64,000 nucleotides of DNA from Chaunax sp. Z400 (taxonomy: Eukaryota; Chordata; Actinopteri; Lophiiformes; Chaunacidae), in contig CM075192.1 in NCBI GenBank assembly GCA_037577475.1, positions 15,222,908 through 15,286,907 of the forward strand, given 5' to 3'. How positions within the stretch are numbered: position 1 is the stretch's first letter; the number at the start of each line of letters is the position of its first letter. Below the pieces are notes generated by a model that searched no databases, was not told where the DNA came from, and was given only the letters and a program-made list of their open reading frames with translations. Of the stretch, positions 52,231-64,000 are shown one piece after another. The translations under genes were made by a program, and so were the position numbers.

Positions 52231-52260
52231 TCACTTACCTAAGGAAGGCAGGGCCATTGT
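52231..52260 (-). promoter_or_regulatory. Candidate recursive splice site (AG|GTAAGT) in the long intron
   Basis: On the minus strand a pyrimidine-rich acceptor, GCCTTCCTTAG, abuts a full consensus donor, GTAAGTG; the junction falls between 52239 and 52238. This back-to-back arrangement is the signature of a recursive splice site, at which a long intron is removed in steps. Human ROBO2 is, as I recall, among the long neuronal genes reported to use such sites. Reading the minus-strand sequence as the end of a short alternative exon is the main rival explanation. Function is inferred. Confidence 0.5.
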
Positions 52261-52855
52261 TGAGAAATATCCAGCAGAAGACAAAAGGATTGCCGGGAAC
52301 ATGCATGAAAAAGAGAAAACAACCGGTTAGCGAGGAGCAAGCCAAAAGCAACCGTAATCTTTACAGAAAGCAACATGAAGCTTGGTATTCCTGTAGGTCT
52401 AAGAGGAGCTAACCGTGACCTGGGGTTACTGTTAGAACCCAGTCTGAGACCAATATCATATTCCCTGCCCAACTTCTACATGCCCTGTATCTCTCCCCCG
52501 CATCCACCCTGCATCACCCCATCCTCCCAGCTTTCCTTCTGACATCTGCTAATCCCCAGACCTCTGACCCCAGGAAATTTACTCTCTCAACCTTGACCAT
52601 TTTCTTTCTCTTTTCCCTCTTTATGCCTGGCAGATCACCATTATCATTATTCCATTGTCTGGGGCAAAGAAAAACAATTGAAATCCCCATGAACTGATAT
52701 AAATTTGCAGACTAAAGACGATGGGGAACATACATCGAAATGATTGGCAAAAAAAGTGTTGTGTGTCTGTGGAAAGATAGTTTGGCTGTGTATTTTATTT
52801 TAACCAAACACAGTAATAAGCTATATGTAGTGCCTTTAGCTAACCAGAAAAGTGC

Positions 52856-52858
<3 letters not shown>

Positions 52859-52907
<49 letters not shown>
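52859..52907. repeat. (TA)n microsatellite, 49 nt
   Basis: Uninterrupted TA dinucleotide tract, self-complementary and able to extrude as a cruciform. It lies about 620 nt upstream, in transcript direction, of the recursive splice candidate. Confidence 0.97.
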
Positions 52908-52910
<3 letters not shown>

Positions 52911-55789
52911 AAGGTTGCCAAAGACATCGTCCACATTTCCAGCATACCTTTTTGAAAACACATTTGTCATCATATAGACCGATGGAATATTGATGTGAAT
53001 AATCCTTACACCACAAGCTGGCTTCGGCCAGGCGAGGTGCAAGAAACCTGAGTAAAATCTGGTGAGACATCTGCTAAGAGTAAAACACTGACTCAGAGAT
53101 CAACATGTGGATTATTTACGGGATAGCAAACCACATATAAGACTGAGGATTGTATCTCCTCTTTGGTGTGAAGTTGAATAGGCAATAGATACACAACAGG
53201 AAAAGGAAATGAATGATACAGCTGTCAGTGATTTAATAATGTCACAGGGAATCTTTGAGGAGATATGTCTTTAGTGATGTAACACTGGCCCTGATAGGCC
53301 ATCAATCTTTATTATTCCACTCAGCATTGAAAACATAAGACTAATTGCTATATATAGCCCGTTCTTGTAAAATGGTAAGAAAACAAGCATAAAGCATACA
53401 TCAAAAACAAAGAGGGAGCTCATTACATTCATCTTCTCTCTTAAAGCAGATGAATTAAAGAGAGCAGGAGCCGTGAACTGATGTTGAGTACTGCACAGAA
53501 GTGGATTTGTGCGGAAATCGCCAGGAGGACACTGGCCTCATCTATCTTAGGTCAGCATGCTAAGCGCTTGGAGAGGTTCAGTCATTCCTAAGTAAGAATA
53601 TCCAATCTATTCCAACAGCCTTCAGGGCAGTCACCATCCCAGGACCTCATGCAAGTCCTGTCTTTCTGCTTCCCAACCCTGGGAAGAAGGCAGCTTATGT
53701 GTTAGGCTGAGCTGAGTTAATTGCATGAGATATGACTCTGTGTGGTTTGTGGGAGAGTTTTTAAGCGTTGGTTGTTGTGGTAGGAGAGATATTCTCTAGC
53801 CCATAAACTAGAGATTAGCCTCACAATGGGAAGTTATACAGCACAACTTTCCTGTGGGACTAAGAAGATATGAGCCCTCAATTAGCACAGTAGGGAAAAC
53901 TGTGGATTTAGGTTCTCTGTCACTCGTGTGATGCGTGCAACCGTGTGTGTGTGTATGGGTGTTCATGAGCCTGTCGGTCACAGTTTTCTCACTGGAAATC
54001 AGAATGTTAGGGGTAAAACTGGACTGTGTCTTACTGGGTGGAAAATGCAACTTTGCTGACATGGAAATACTTTTCTTCACTGGCATCCCTGGCAATCCAT
54101 TCAGTGAAGTCCTTAAATAGATTTATTCCGTACACTATAAAAAGTTAAATGTAGGTAAGATGAAATGCATTGAATCAAGTAAATTTTTGCTCTTCTAGTG
54201 AGATATTTTATCCTACCAGGTAGTTTTTTTATGCTTGAGAACTTTACTTGTTTCTGTTTACTTCTTAATGGAGCTGTTTGATGAACACTGACATGTGCAA
54301 ATGTACTTTGTTGCAGTAAGAATGTCTTATTTGAAACATTCCATCATTTTCATCTCTTCACATATTTAGAACAGAACTGTGTGTATTGTTTGATAGACGA
54401 GAAACTGATATCAGAAACTGATAAACCTTCATTACAAAGGCAAAGTCTTAGTTGTTTATTATAAGCACTGTTAATTTGTCATCTTGCTGTTTTAGATTTT
54501 CATTATTATGTTGAGATTTAATGTCTTTCTCAGAGCAAACCAATCTCATTTCAAGTAACAGAGTGAATATATTTATCTTAGTCAGTATTACTTATTACTA
54601 GTATTACATATTGTACCAGGGCATATAGCCTTATTTCCAGATAATCACAATAGCGTCGGAAAAGATAGCAATTCTTTTGGGAATAGGGTAATGTTGTAGC
54701 AGCAGATCATTCATACCCACCTATGGTCTTCCCTTATTTACCAAGAGCACTTTTAAATTCACCTGTTTGTAGTCTGTATCTTGTCAAATGATAGATTTAT
54801 TTCTTAAATATATTATGTATTTCCTATATTTGTTAGGTTTTTGTAGGGCACTTCCATTTTCTATAAATATTCAATAGTGATATGTCAAGTATTTTAGGGA
54901 GCTACTGCCAACTCTTTTGGCTGAAACAGCAGAATTAGAAAATATGGGCTTCAAAGGAAATAGGATGCCAGTTTTTATAATTGGATTTTTTTTGCCATCT
55001 TGATTATTTTTTCCCCCCTTTTTATACATAAAGCAACAACTTGTGGTGTGCATGTTTATTTTGGACACCATCATAATAATTCAGTGTGAGCGCTAACCCA
55101 GGCCCATAATGACTTCCCTTTTCTTTGCTGTTATTTCTGTACTACTGGCCTGAGCCAGGATGCTACAAGGCTGGGTTGGCCACAGAGGAGTAACTCTGGC
55201 CTGGTTGTGGTTCCTGGACCAAGCCCTAGGTTTCAGACTGGGAGTCCATTTCAAATCCAGTCGTTTTTTCCCCCCCTCCTTTCCACCCTTCACTCAACCC
55301 AACGGCCACACTCCTTTGCACTGGGATTGTGGTGACCGGGCCACAATGTCCTCCAAACTAACATCACAATTCTTACAGCGGAGAAAGCAGATAAATGTTA
55401 TACATACACATGGACTCTATAAGATTCTTCCATCTCTCTCTGCCTTCTTTGTACTGTATAGTATCTGCTGTGTACATTTACTTCTGTGGAGGTCTTTAGT
55501 ACCCTTTTGAAATGCATTTCCTAAAATAAGCAAAGTCCATTTCTACATGATCAAAGCCTCCCTGCTGTGGTTAAAACAAGGCAAACATCCAAGCGGATCC
55601 CACAGACAGACACACAAAACGGGATGTTTATCCTTAAGTGACAGAAAGAGGCAGATGGAAGAAGAGCAAAGAGTTTCTTAAAAATGAAAATAAAATAATT
55701 GTTGATAAAATAAAAAAAAATTATAAAATATCTGGTATCCAAAGTTACAAAGATTTCACAGCTACTCAATTGAGGGCATTGATCACTAA

Positions 55790-56189
55790 AGGCCCATTTA
55801 TGCTCTACATTTAACACGGAGATGGACGGACCTTTTCTGTAGCTACAATTCAAGCGAGGCAAAACAAATATGTACGGACACAACGAAGAAGAAAAGAGTG
55901 AAAAGAGAAAACTCTCCATCGTCAACTCTCGATGTACCTAATGGCCTCACAGACCACCGCCGAGCACATCGTTACCCCTGCTGCTTTGTATTTAATAGGT
56001 ATATTATCAAAACCTCCTACGACCATTGCTGTATTTGTTGTTGTCAAAACCTTTGAAACTTCACTGCCTCACTGCGGTTGTATCAATATCGATGTAAAAG
56101 ATGTACAGAAGTATGTAGGTGTTGATGGATAGACCTTTTTACGGACGGACATATCCATTTATGTATGTATAGGGAGCATAAATGGGTCT
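55790..56189. mobile_element. MITE, 400 bp, with inverted ends and TAA target duplication
   Basis: The left end AGGCCCATTTATGCTC and the reverse complement of the right end AGACCCATTTATGCTC match at 15 of 16 positions. The element is flanked on both sides by TAA (55787-55789 and 56190-56192). A three-base TWA duplication is typical of PIF/Harbinger elements. No transposase is encoded; a 66-codon frame inside is not recognisable. The well-preserved ends suggest a fairly recent insertion. Confidence 0.8.
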
Positions 56190-56192
56190 TAA

Positions 56193-59100
56193 GATGTAGC
56201 TAAAAATGAATAACAATAAAATTCTGGAAGACTTCATGATGCCCTGAGTACTGTCACCGCCGACATACTGTTCTCCATCTCTACTCACAACAGCAGAATG
56301 TATTTATCATAATAACACTTCATGACTGCCTGCCAGTGTGTAAAGGTCAGAGGTGAGGACATGCATAAGGATGACTATGCTCCCAATAATAGCAGGTATA
56401 CATTTACTGCACAACCAGTCAATATGATCTATTTTTAGATGGATGTACGGTAGGAGTTGCAGTCAAACAAAGAATGAAGCTAGTGATCCATAGCTGCATA
56501 CATATCTCCATGACAATTAAACTAATTACATCTTCTAACCTTCAGATCATTAGCTTGTCTCACTAAAACAATAATCAACTCAACAAACATTATTGCATAT
56601 TTCACATTATGCTGGCAAGAAAAAAATATCTTGTATAATTATTCTACTTCCCAGGGAGCGGTGATGTTTGGTTGCTCTGATGTTCCTCAAACTGTATCCC
56701 AAAAAGATCAGATGTATTGCCCTCCTGTGGTGATAAACCTGGACTTGTTGTGTGGCACAATGGCAGTCCTTGCTAAAACCCTTCAATTACTTCCCAAGCC
56801 CCCAATGCCCCCGACAAACTGTACGGATTTTGCAGACCATCAAGTAGAGACGGGAATGAAACCCGCAACGTGCAGTCACACTGGGTACAATTATAGACCG
56901 CTACCTGCTTGTCTGCCCTCTCAGTCCCACCCACACATGCACAGGGGGTCATTACCTCTACCCTCACCATCAGGCTGCCGGCATCCTGTTGGCCATGCAG
57001 AATGAGCTGTGGTTCCTGCATGTGGTTCAAGTGAGGGCGAAGCCATGTGCACTTTGTGGAACTGAAGCAGCATCATGTAACACCACAGCAAAATGTTCCA
57101 GGAGTTCTGCAGACTGAAGGGCTAATTAGATTAGGGAACGGCAAAACTGTGGTCACAGAATTTCGCAATTCACTTGGCATATGGGAGAATATGAAGCTGT
57201 ACAAGAAGGCAAGCTTTACCAGGAGACAACTGATGCCTGATCCATAACATTGCCACTGAAGTGTGCAAAACACTGAAAGAGTGAGGAAACAGGACACAAT
57301 GGCATGTTTGGGTATTCTAGAGCTGAACCATTTTCCTTGGTTTAAAAAAAAAAGAAGAAGAAAAAAAAAACTCCAGCTGTGTCTTGTGCCACCATATGCA
57401 TGAAAAGGGGCCATCAAAGAACATATTTCTTTCATTCCAGGCAATTTCCCTAATCCCTGATGAGCTGCAGGGTAGAGGAAAACATTATGGATGTGGTTAG
57501 CAGGTGGTGGAGAAGGGATTTTGTGTGAGTGTGTGTATTTCAGTGTGTGCACATGTGTGAGTTTATGTGAATGCATTTAAAATATAGCAAAGGCGTGTTT
57601 ATTGACTGCATCTTTTGTTTGTTTGTCTTAATACTGTTACTATTTTGCATTTGTGTGCATGAGCATGTGAATGTGTTCATATGTGGATATTTGGATATGT
57701 TTGCTGACACACAGGCCTCTGCCTTACAGGTGAAGGAACTGAGGAGCCTTGAAGTAGCTCCCCAGGATTCATTTATCCAATATTCTACTAATCACAGATA
57801 CGTTCTTGCAACTGGTGAGTTCTGTTAAAGAATCCTCTCTCTTAAGATCTCTGTCATTTTAGCTGGAGGAGAGAGGGCAAAAGGCTAATATGCTAAAATG
57901 TTTCTTGAAATCCAAACACTGGCTATACTGCTGTCTCTAGTTAGGGCATTGTAGTTGTTTCTAGGTGTTGGTAGGTGATAGCTCAGTGACAAGTGGCCTG
58001 TCTCTCATATTTCAGGTCAGGGCAAAGCAGGGGGGATACCCTCCTGAAAGCAGTCAGTCCAATTTTCCCACATCACCAGCAGCTAGCGCCTGACAGCTCT
58101 GAGATGTGGGCTGCAATAACAAGTAACAGCAACGGGCCACAATGTCAGCATTTTAGTCTTGGTGCTCTGACAAACCTCTGGGCTCTGGATGGAGGCCGGG
58201 GAAAAGATGGGGTGCCAAGGGCAAGCTTGTTACAAAGTGTCATTGTGGGGCATTACTGTATGTCAACTGCACAAGGCTGCAATTTCTGCACCGTGAATCT
58301 TTGGTCCTTCCATGGTTAATGCTTTCTGAAGCGGGGTGGATTTTTTTCTCTCAAATCTTTTATTTATACGGGAGGTCAACTGAGTACGATGCTTTTTTTC
58401 AGCACCTCTTGGCTCCACATTCACAATGTCACATTCACACACAGAAGCTGCCCAGTCCTCTACTGTTTGCCACCAAGACAATACACAGCGGGGAGTTCAA
58501 GTCTCCGTCTCAGTGGTTGTTGCTGAATATTGCTGTTTTATTTTCTCTGCCGTTATTTCAAGCAACAAATGGGGGTCAGCTTGAGGACCTTGCTGACTTC
58601 TCTAGTGTACTCCTATGGGTTGTTGTCAGGGGTTTATGACCACACATATAGAAAAATATAGTTGGAATTTCACTGGGTCAATTCAAGGAAGTGTTGGGAT
58701 GAGATGGGGTTGGTAGGGTGGACAGGGAAAGTACTGATCTGTACAATCTAAATAGCCTTTCAACAAACCATCTTCTGCTCTCTACACTATTGGAACACTA
58801 CCTACAAGGGAGTTTCCATTACTTTCTGGCAAAAGATCTTGGCACTGGCAATAAATGGGGAGGGGAGGGGAAGGGAGAGAAAAATTCAACTGAAATCTGA
58901 CTGGCTGACTTCCAAGTCTTCGATTCTTCTTTTTATCTGAACCCTGCCCTCACACTCTGCCTGGCTAGCTGCCAGAGAGACGGTTTTATTATTCCTGCAG
59001 TTTTTTCCACTTATCCTGCATTCTCTTTGATTCTTGAGTAGTGCTCGTTGCTACTGTACCATCTCCTCTGCTATTCCCTTCAACACACCTCCCACAACAA

Positions 59101-62100
59101 ACGGCACTCTGTTCAACACTCACACTATCTACACGATCTACCCGATATGCATCTTCCAACTCTCAAAATAGTTACAACAGTATATGTGGCATTTCCCTGC
59201 ATGTATTATCAGAGCCAGTAAATATCTAACAACGCATGGTTAAACAAGGTGTCCCTTGTTTTCATGGATCGATTCAATTAGCACTGCTTAAGTATTTACT
59301 TGTGTATGAAGTGGATCCCAAGTGTAGGGCAGCTGAGCAGCTGGGGGTGCTTAAAGAGCGTTTTTTCATTTCCGGACAGTTTCCCCCTCTCGGCGTAGTA
59401 TAGAAAAAGCCAGTGATTTATGAAGAAAATAAATTTGAAAATGAGTACACAGCACTTCAACATGCAACATCACAAACCCGCTGAGCAGAGACAAAAAGAG
59501 CAGAACGTGCAGTTCACGGCCTGCTGGCTAAACTCTCGAGCCCCTTTTTACAAAGCCTGTTCAAAGTCGGACAGTTGTGCCTTTATTGCACCTCAACATT
59601 CTGTATAAATGCTACAAAGGCGTAACGGGGGATCGTTGTTGTTCCACCGGCAACGGAGGTAGTAACAGCACCGAATTGCCATCTGTGTAAAAGGAGCACG
59701 TCAGTGAGGCAGTAGGACAGGATGGGGGTATGACATTTTGAAGTTGTATTATGTGTGTGATATGAAAATATTTGAAAAGTAGCAATTAGCAGCTAATTCA
59801 AAGAGGGAAACTAACCAAAAGTCCTTGAATTGGGGAGACAGTGTGAGGTCTGGAGGTCTTCTAGACACATATGTGAAATGACACGAAATGCCAACAATCC
59901 TATGTTATACACCCCGCCCCTTTTGCTTGTGTGATGCCGGCATGCAATCTAAAATCACACGTTGGGTGGCATAATGTTTATTCAGTGTGTAAAAACAAAG
60001 AAGGGCAGAGGAGGGTCTTTGTTGCAGGCCTATTGCGTGATCTCTGTGGCGCCCGAGGCCTTGATGTACCATGTAATTCTCCTTTAAGAAGATGCAGTTC
60101 ATTCAAGCTCGAGTAAAAGACTTTATCACACGAGTCTGGCACAGGTTCCAAGAGACGGTGATCATCAAACCCAGGTGTTAAAATAAAAGATCACTTAAAG
60201 TGCCTCAGGTAATTTTTCCCAAACATATCACAGAACGAATGAGATTAATTAAGTGTAATGTCTGAAGCATACATCATTTCAAATCAGTAGGTTGGATTAT
60301 CATGAATAATTCTTCTTTCTTTGTATTTAGACAAACACATCACATCATGCTAGCATGCCAGCAGGAGGGGAATGAGTGAGGAGTAGGAGATGGTTGGTGT
60401 GATGGTAGGTGGGAGGGTGAGGGTGGAGTGGAGTGGCAATATCAGTTCTGTTCACCCCTGTGGGGCCTTGATATGAGGAAGCAGTAGGGAGGGGACAGCA
60501 GGTGCATAAGAATTCAGAAATCATTTCATATGCATGTTACTCAGACTTACATGGTTTGAGAGAAAAAAAACAAAAAAAAACAATGCTCAAGAGGGAGAGC
60601 AAGCAGTGGAGGTGAAGGATTGAAGTGGAGGCAAATGGTGTTCTTTATAAACTCAACCTAAGCTTTGCAAATCCATCCTATCTTATTCTTTAGCCTAAGC
60701 AGAAATAGAGCTACAGGCCACACCAGTCCTCACGAGTCATCCCTAGTCAACACTGGAACTAATGTGCTTGAACAAGACATCTAATGGTTCCTGTGAGTAT
60801 CAAAGGCTTGCCCCTGTTTAAAGGCCTGCTCCAACAGGGGGCCCCCAGCAGCAACATAGAGAGACAACAGGATTGTGTATTTAGATCATTGCACAATCAC
60901 ATAGGTAACACAATAAGCTCCTATGATGAAAAAGAGCCAAAATGAGATTATGCAGACCCCACATTGAGATTAATGCAGGATATTGTAGAGCAGGGGTAAC
61001 CAACTGGCTGAAACCGGAACGCGAGAGGCTTCAATCCGTACCATGAAAAAGATCTATTTTTAACTTTTGTCATATAAGAGATCTTCAACAGGCACAACGA
61101 GGCCAGCTCAACAGAGCCACTTGGGTCCTACGACTACCTGGGTTGCCACCATAGGTAACTATGTGCTATGTTCAGCAAACCGACGCACATGCAGAGGCAC
61201 ACAACATGCATGAGTAGGTAGACCTCGTGACATTGTGGCCTGCAAAATCAACTCACTTAGGCATGCCGTGTTGAGCCACCTTCCTTCTCAGAAAGATGCC
61301 ACCAGAATACCAGCAATACCTGCACGGGCAATATAGTTGTAGCCTTCTGGACCCTCTGTAGAGAGCCTTATTTTTAGGGAAGCCTGTTATTGTTTGGCCT
61401 TTCAAAGGCACTGTACTTTTGCCTGTTTGAGTTTATTACTAATTTTGTATCTTTACCAAAGCTGCCTGGAAGACAAATATATCATTGTTATATTATGTTA
61501 TTAGTGATGCAAAAAGTATGTTCTTGAAAACTGTTATCATTTTAAACTTTGATCAATAAAATGTGAATTAAACGGAGTTCTCAGTTTGGCTAAAAGCGTT
61601 AGCCTGTATTGGTCTATTGGTATCTAACAGTTCAAGCCTCAGCAGGGGAGGAGGGTTGAGTTATGCATCCTCTTATAATTTTAACTGAAGACTTACTGTA
61701 GAGACTATTTTTCCCCCCTATTTTTCCAATTGACTTGATTTTTAGGAGATGAGCGTGATGTTTTGATTTTTTGTGGTATTTTTCTCACAGACGATCGTTC
61801 TCAGAAACCATACTGAGCGTTATACTCATCGAGAATCGAAAAAGGATAGCTGAAGCTTGGAGAATAGAGAGAGTTATTATAAAAATCAAAGCGATGAAAA
61901 AAGAAGGAGAGAATGTCTTCTCTTCCCCACTAGGCAGTGTAATAACCTTTTAAATCATGTTTGACATTTCTAAGTTGGCACTGTGGATATTCTGGCAATA
62001 TCCAAGCTCTGATATTAAAACTGGTTACTGGTGTAATCTTATTGCTTTGTTTGATGATGTGCAATATGACGCCCATCCCCCCTGTCCTCAGCCACCATAA

Positions 62101-64000
62101 AGGCTCCTGCTTTCCCCCTGGAGACCATCCATTCCCGCCCAGCTTTGCCCTTGCCCTGACACTAGTTGCTAATGGTGTTGCATTCAAGGGGAAGGCTAGT
62201 GGCAACAACGTAACACGGAGGCCCTTATGTTGAGCATCTTTTGGACATTCACATGTTTTATGGTATGAATGAACAAAACGAGGCCTCCTTTTCTTTGCAA
62301 ATAACAGTGTCGTGATGAGAGGGCTGTCCTTTTCTGACAGCTGCTAGACATGACTGTTGGAGTGCCTGACTGTCCGTTTGAGCGTCTAGTCAGACGCATG
62401 CACTCATCGGTCACAGAGCTGCATAATCAGTCTGGGATGAAAGCGTGCAGATTAAAATCTGATCAAAACAGTGTCAAACATCCATGCAGCCATCAGACCA
62501 CTGATTGAGTGTCACAGCATTTCTCATTAATTGTTGCTCTTGATGAAGGTGAAGTCAAATTAACTGTCAACACTTGGATGGCGGTGTGCGGCCACAGTGT
62601 GAAGTCTACAATCTGGTAACTGCTACAGGGCAAGGGCAAACGTCAGTGCTGTGGGGAAGGTGGGAGACCGAAGCTTGAACTTCAGCAGGGACATGAGAGG
62701 GAAGAAAAGCGGTTGAGAGGCAACACAACAGGTTCATTAATTAGTGTTAACACAAATGTCTTCATAATGAGGTCTAATCACATGAGCGTGGCGGCGGCTA
62801 TACGGCAACACGCATGCAACCTATACTGGCAGATAGGCCCACATGTGCCACACAGGAGAGGGAGAGAGGCCAGGAGAGAGACCAGGACAGAGGGGAAGCT
62901 GATCAGAATGCAAAATGGAAATGTGGGACAGTCTCTGTGACTGAAATGTGTGTGACAGCAGCCGGTCTGTGTTGTGTGTGCTTCTACTCTCTAGTGGCAT
63001 AGTTAGGTGTTATACCTGGATTAGAGCCTGGTCTAATTGGCCCACTGGGCACCAGGGAAAGGGCTGAGAGCGAGGCTGCTGTGACAGCGATTTCCTCAGT
63101 AAATAAATCATCTCGTCCCTTTCTTCTGCACACTGCTCTATCTCCGCACTCCACACCTCATTAACGCCAAGCCTGCTCAGCTCACGAGACATATTTACTG
63201 GCATTGATTTGATTATTATTATTATGGGTGTTGTATATGGAACCACTCTGCAGCATCACCCCTCATGTTACACAAATCTCCAAATGTAGTAGTTTCTGCA
63301 TTCAGAGCACTACCTTCATTTGTTGTTGTTTAAAAATGAGAGAGTGAATAAGTCTCAATAAAGAATACATTTGCATTTATATCTGAGACATAAAATACAC
63401 TGCATAGGCATAAGTAGCCTGTCTTGCTTTCTGGTAAACACACTCACAGTATAGTCACCAGACAGTTGCTACTACTCCCACAGGTGTGTGTTGCCATAGA
63501 CATTATAGTCATTTGTGGTGAACTAGTGAACATGAGGAGGCTTGTCCTCATCTCCCCGCATCCATCCTGACTGTCCCTGAAAAGTAGCTGTGGGAGGAGT
63601 AAGACCACAGGGATGTGCTGAGCTTCTCTCATCCATAGACGGAACCCTCTCATCAGCACCAGGCAGATAGATAAGCTTTAAAGAGAACATCCCTTCTCTC
63701 TGCCACTTACTTATTTCTAGATTGCGCGTCTGTGCAACCAGCAGTCCGGAGCATGGAACACAAGAGGGAGGGTCAACACATTATGCCATCAGGGAAAAGC
63801 TGCCACGCACAGACGGAAACTGCAGTCTGCAGCCCACCACTTAGCAAAGAGGCATGGTGAGATTTAGGTTGGATGGGTTCAAATTATACCCAAGAGCTGG
63901 CAGCTTAGCAAGAGGGAGGATTAACATCTACTTCACCTCAAGAGCTTTCTGGTTGAAACATCCACAAGAACATACGAACACACACGCACGCATTTACTTC
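56193..64000 (-). other. robo2 upstream intron (presumed), far segment
   Basis: About 7.8 kb with no Robo exon found; I looked for the Ig1 signatures (a tryptophan-tyrosine-lysine strand and an MLLPSGSLFF-like stretch) on the minus strand. A/T-rich patches and G-rich sequence near 60360-60440 are the only compositional features. Assignment to robo2 assumes the Ig1 exon lies beyond 64000. Confidence 0.65.

Larger units (their letters stand above)
46633..55786 (-). other. robo2 upstream intron, segment holding the recursive-splice candidate
   Basis: No exon with Robo homology was found. The segment holds a 33-nt all-purine tract (47274-47306), a degenerate MITE-like fragment (48148-48765), a perfect 11-bp-stem hairpin (51069-51094), the AG|GTAAGT site at 52239 and an (AT)n tract (52859-52907). 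The longest open frame outside robo2 (223 codons, minus strand, 50907-51578) has no recognisable domain. Confidence 0.72.

Noticed and set aside
60990..61590. CAGGGGTAACCAAC near 60990 as the end of a hAT-type transposon.
   Set aside because: The start resembles a hAT terminus, but no matching inverted end or 8-bp duplication could be found downstream.
24970..64000. An Ig1 exon of robo2 inside the upstream sequence.
   Set aside because: No minus-strand stretch with Ig1 signatures was found by eye. A profile search would be decisive, so absence is stated with moderate confidence only.

Overview
The window is vertebrate nuclear DNA, most likely from a ray-finned (teleost) fish. Long spliceosomal introns, (CA)n microsatellites and short non-autonomous DNA transposons of a kind common in fish genomes point that way; the species cannot be named from the sequence. 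There is no sign of prokaryotic genes, operons or CRISPR.

One gene can be supported: roundabout guidance receptor 2 (robo2), on the minus strand. Twelve exons between 24969 and 1, plus one 12-nt microexon, splice with matching phases into an uninterrupted 1,757-nt stretch (about 585 codons, 589 with the microexon). It encodes Ig2, Ig3, Ig4, Ig5, the first fibronectin type III (FN3) domain and the start of the second. The first Ig domain and signal peptide would lie beyond position 64000. The rest of FN3-2, FN3-3, the membrane span and the cytoplasmic CC motifs would lie before position 1. Residues such as DDFRQNPTDVVVAAGEP, RPRDQIVAQGRT and SISWLKDG fit Robo2 better than Robo1.

Layout from high to low coordinates (the direction of transcription): 64000-24970 is intron of at least 39 kb upstream of the Ig2 exons, with microsatellites, two or three MITE-like elements and a strong recursive-splice-site candidate at 52239. 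Ig2 exons are at 24969-24453 and the first Ig3 exon at 24268-24130. A 9.1-kb intron with a (CA)51 tract and an old fish repeat follows. The second Ig3 exon is at 15028-14892, the microexon at 13776-13765, Ig4 exons at 9728-7880, Ig5 exons at 5368-4017, FN3-1 exons at 3903-3430, and FN3-2 exons at 2084-1963 and 162-1.

The most useful observations are the in-frame microexon in the Ig3-Ig4 linker, which adds four residues (reading A-R-P-V-A across the joins), and the juxtaposed AG|GTAAGT site deep in the long intron. Both are read directly from sequence; both need RNA data to confirm. No other protein-coding or RNA gene could be supported on either strand.
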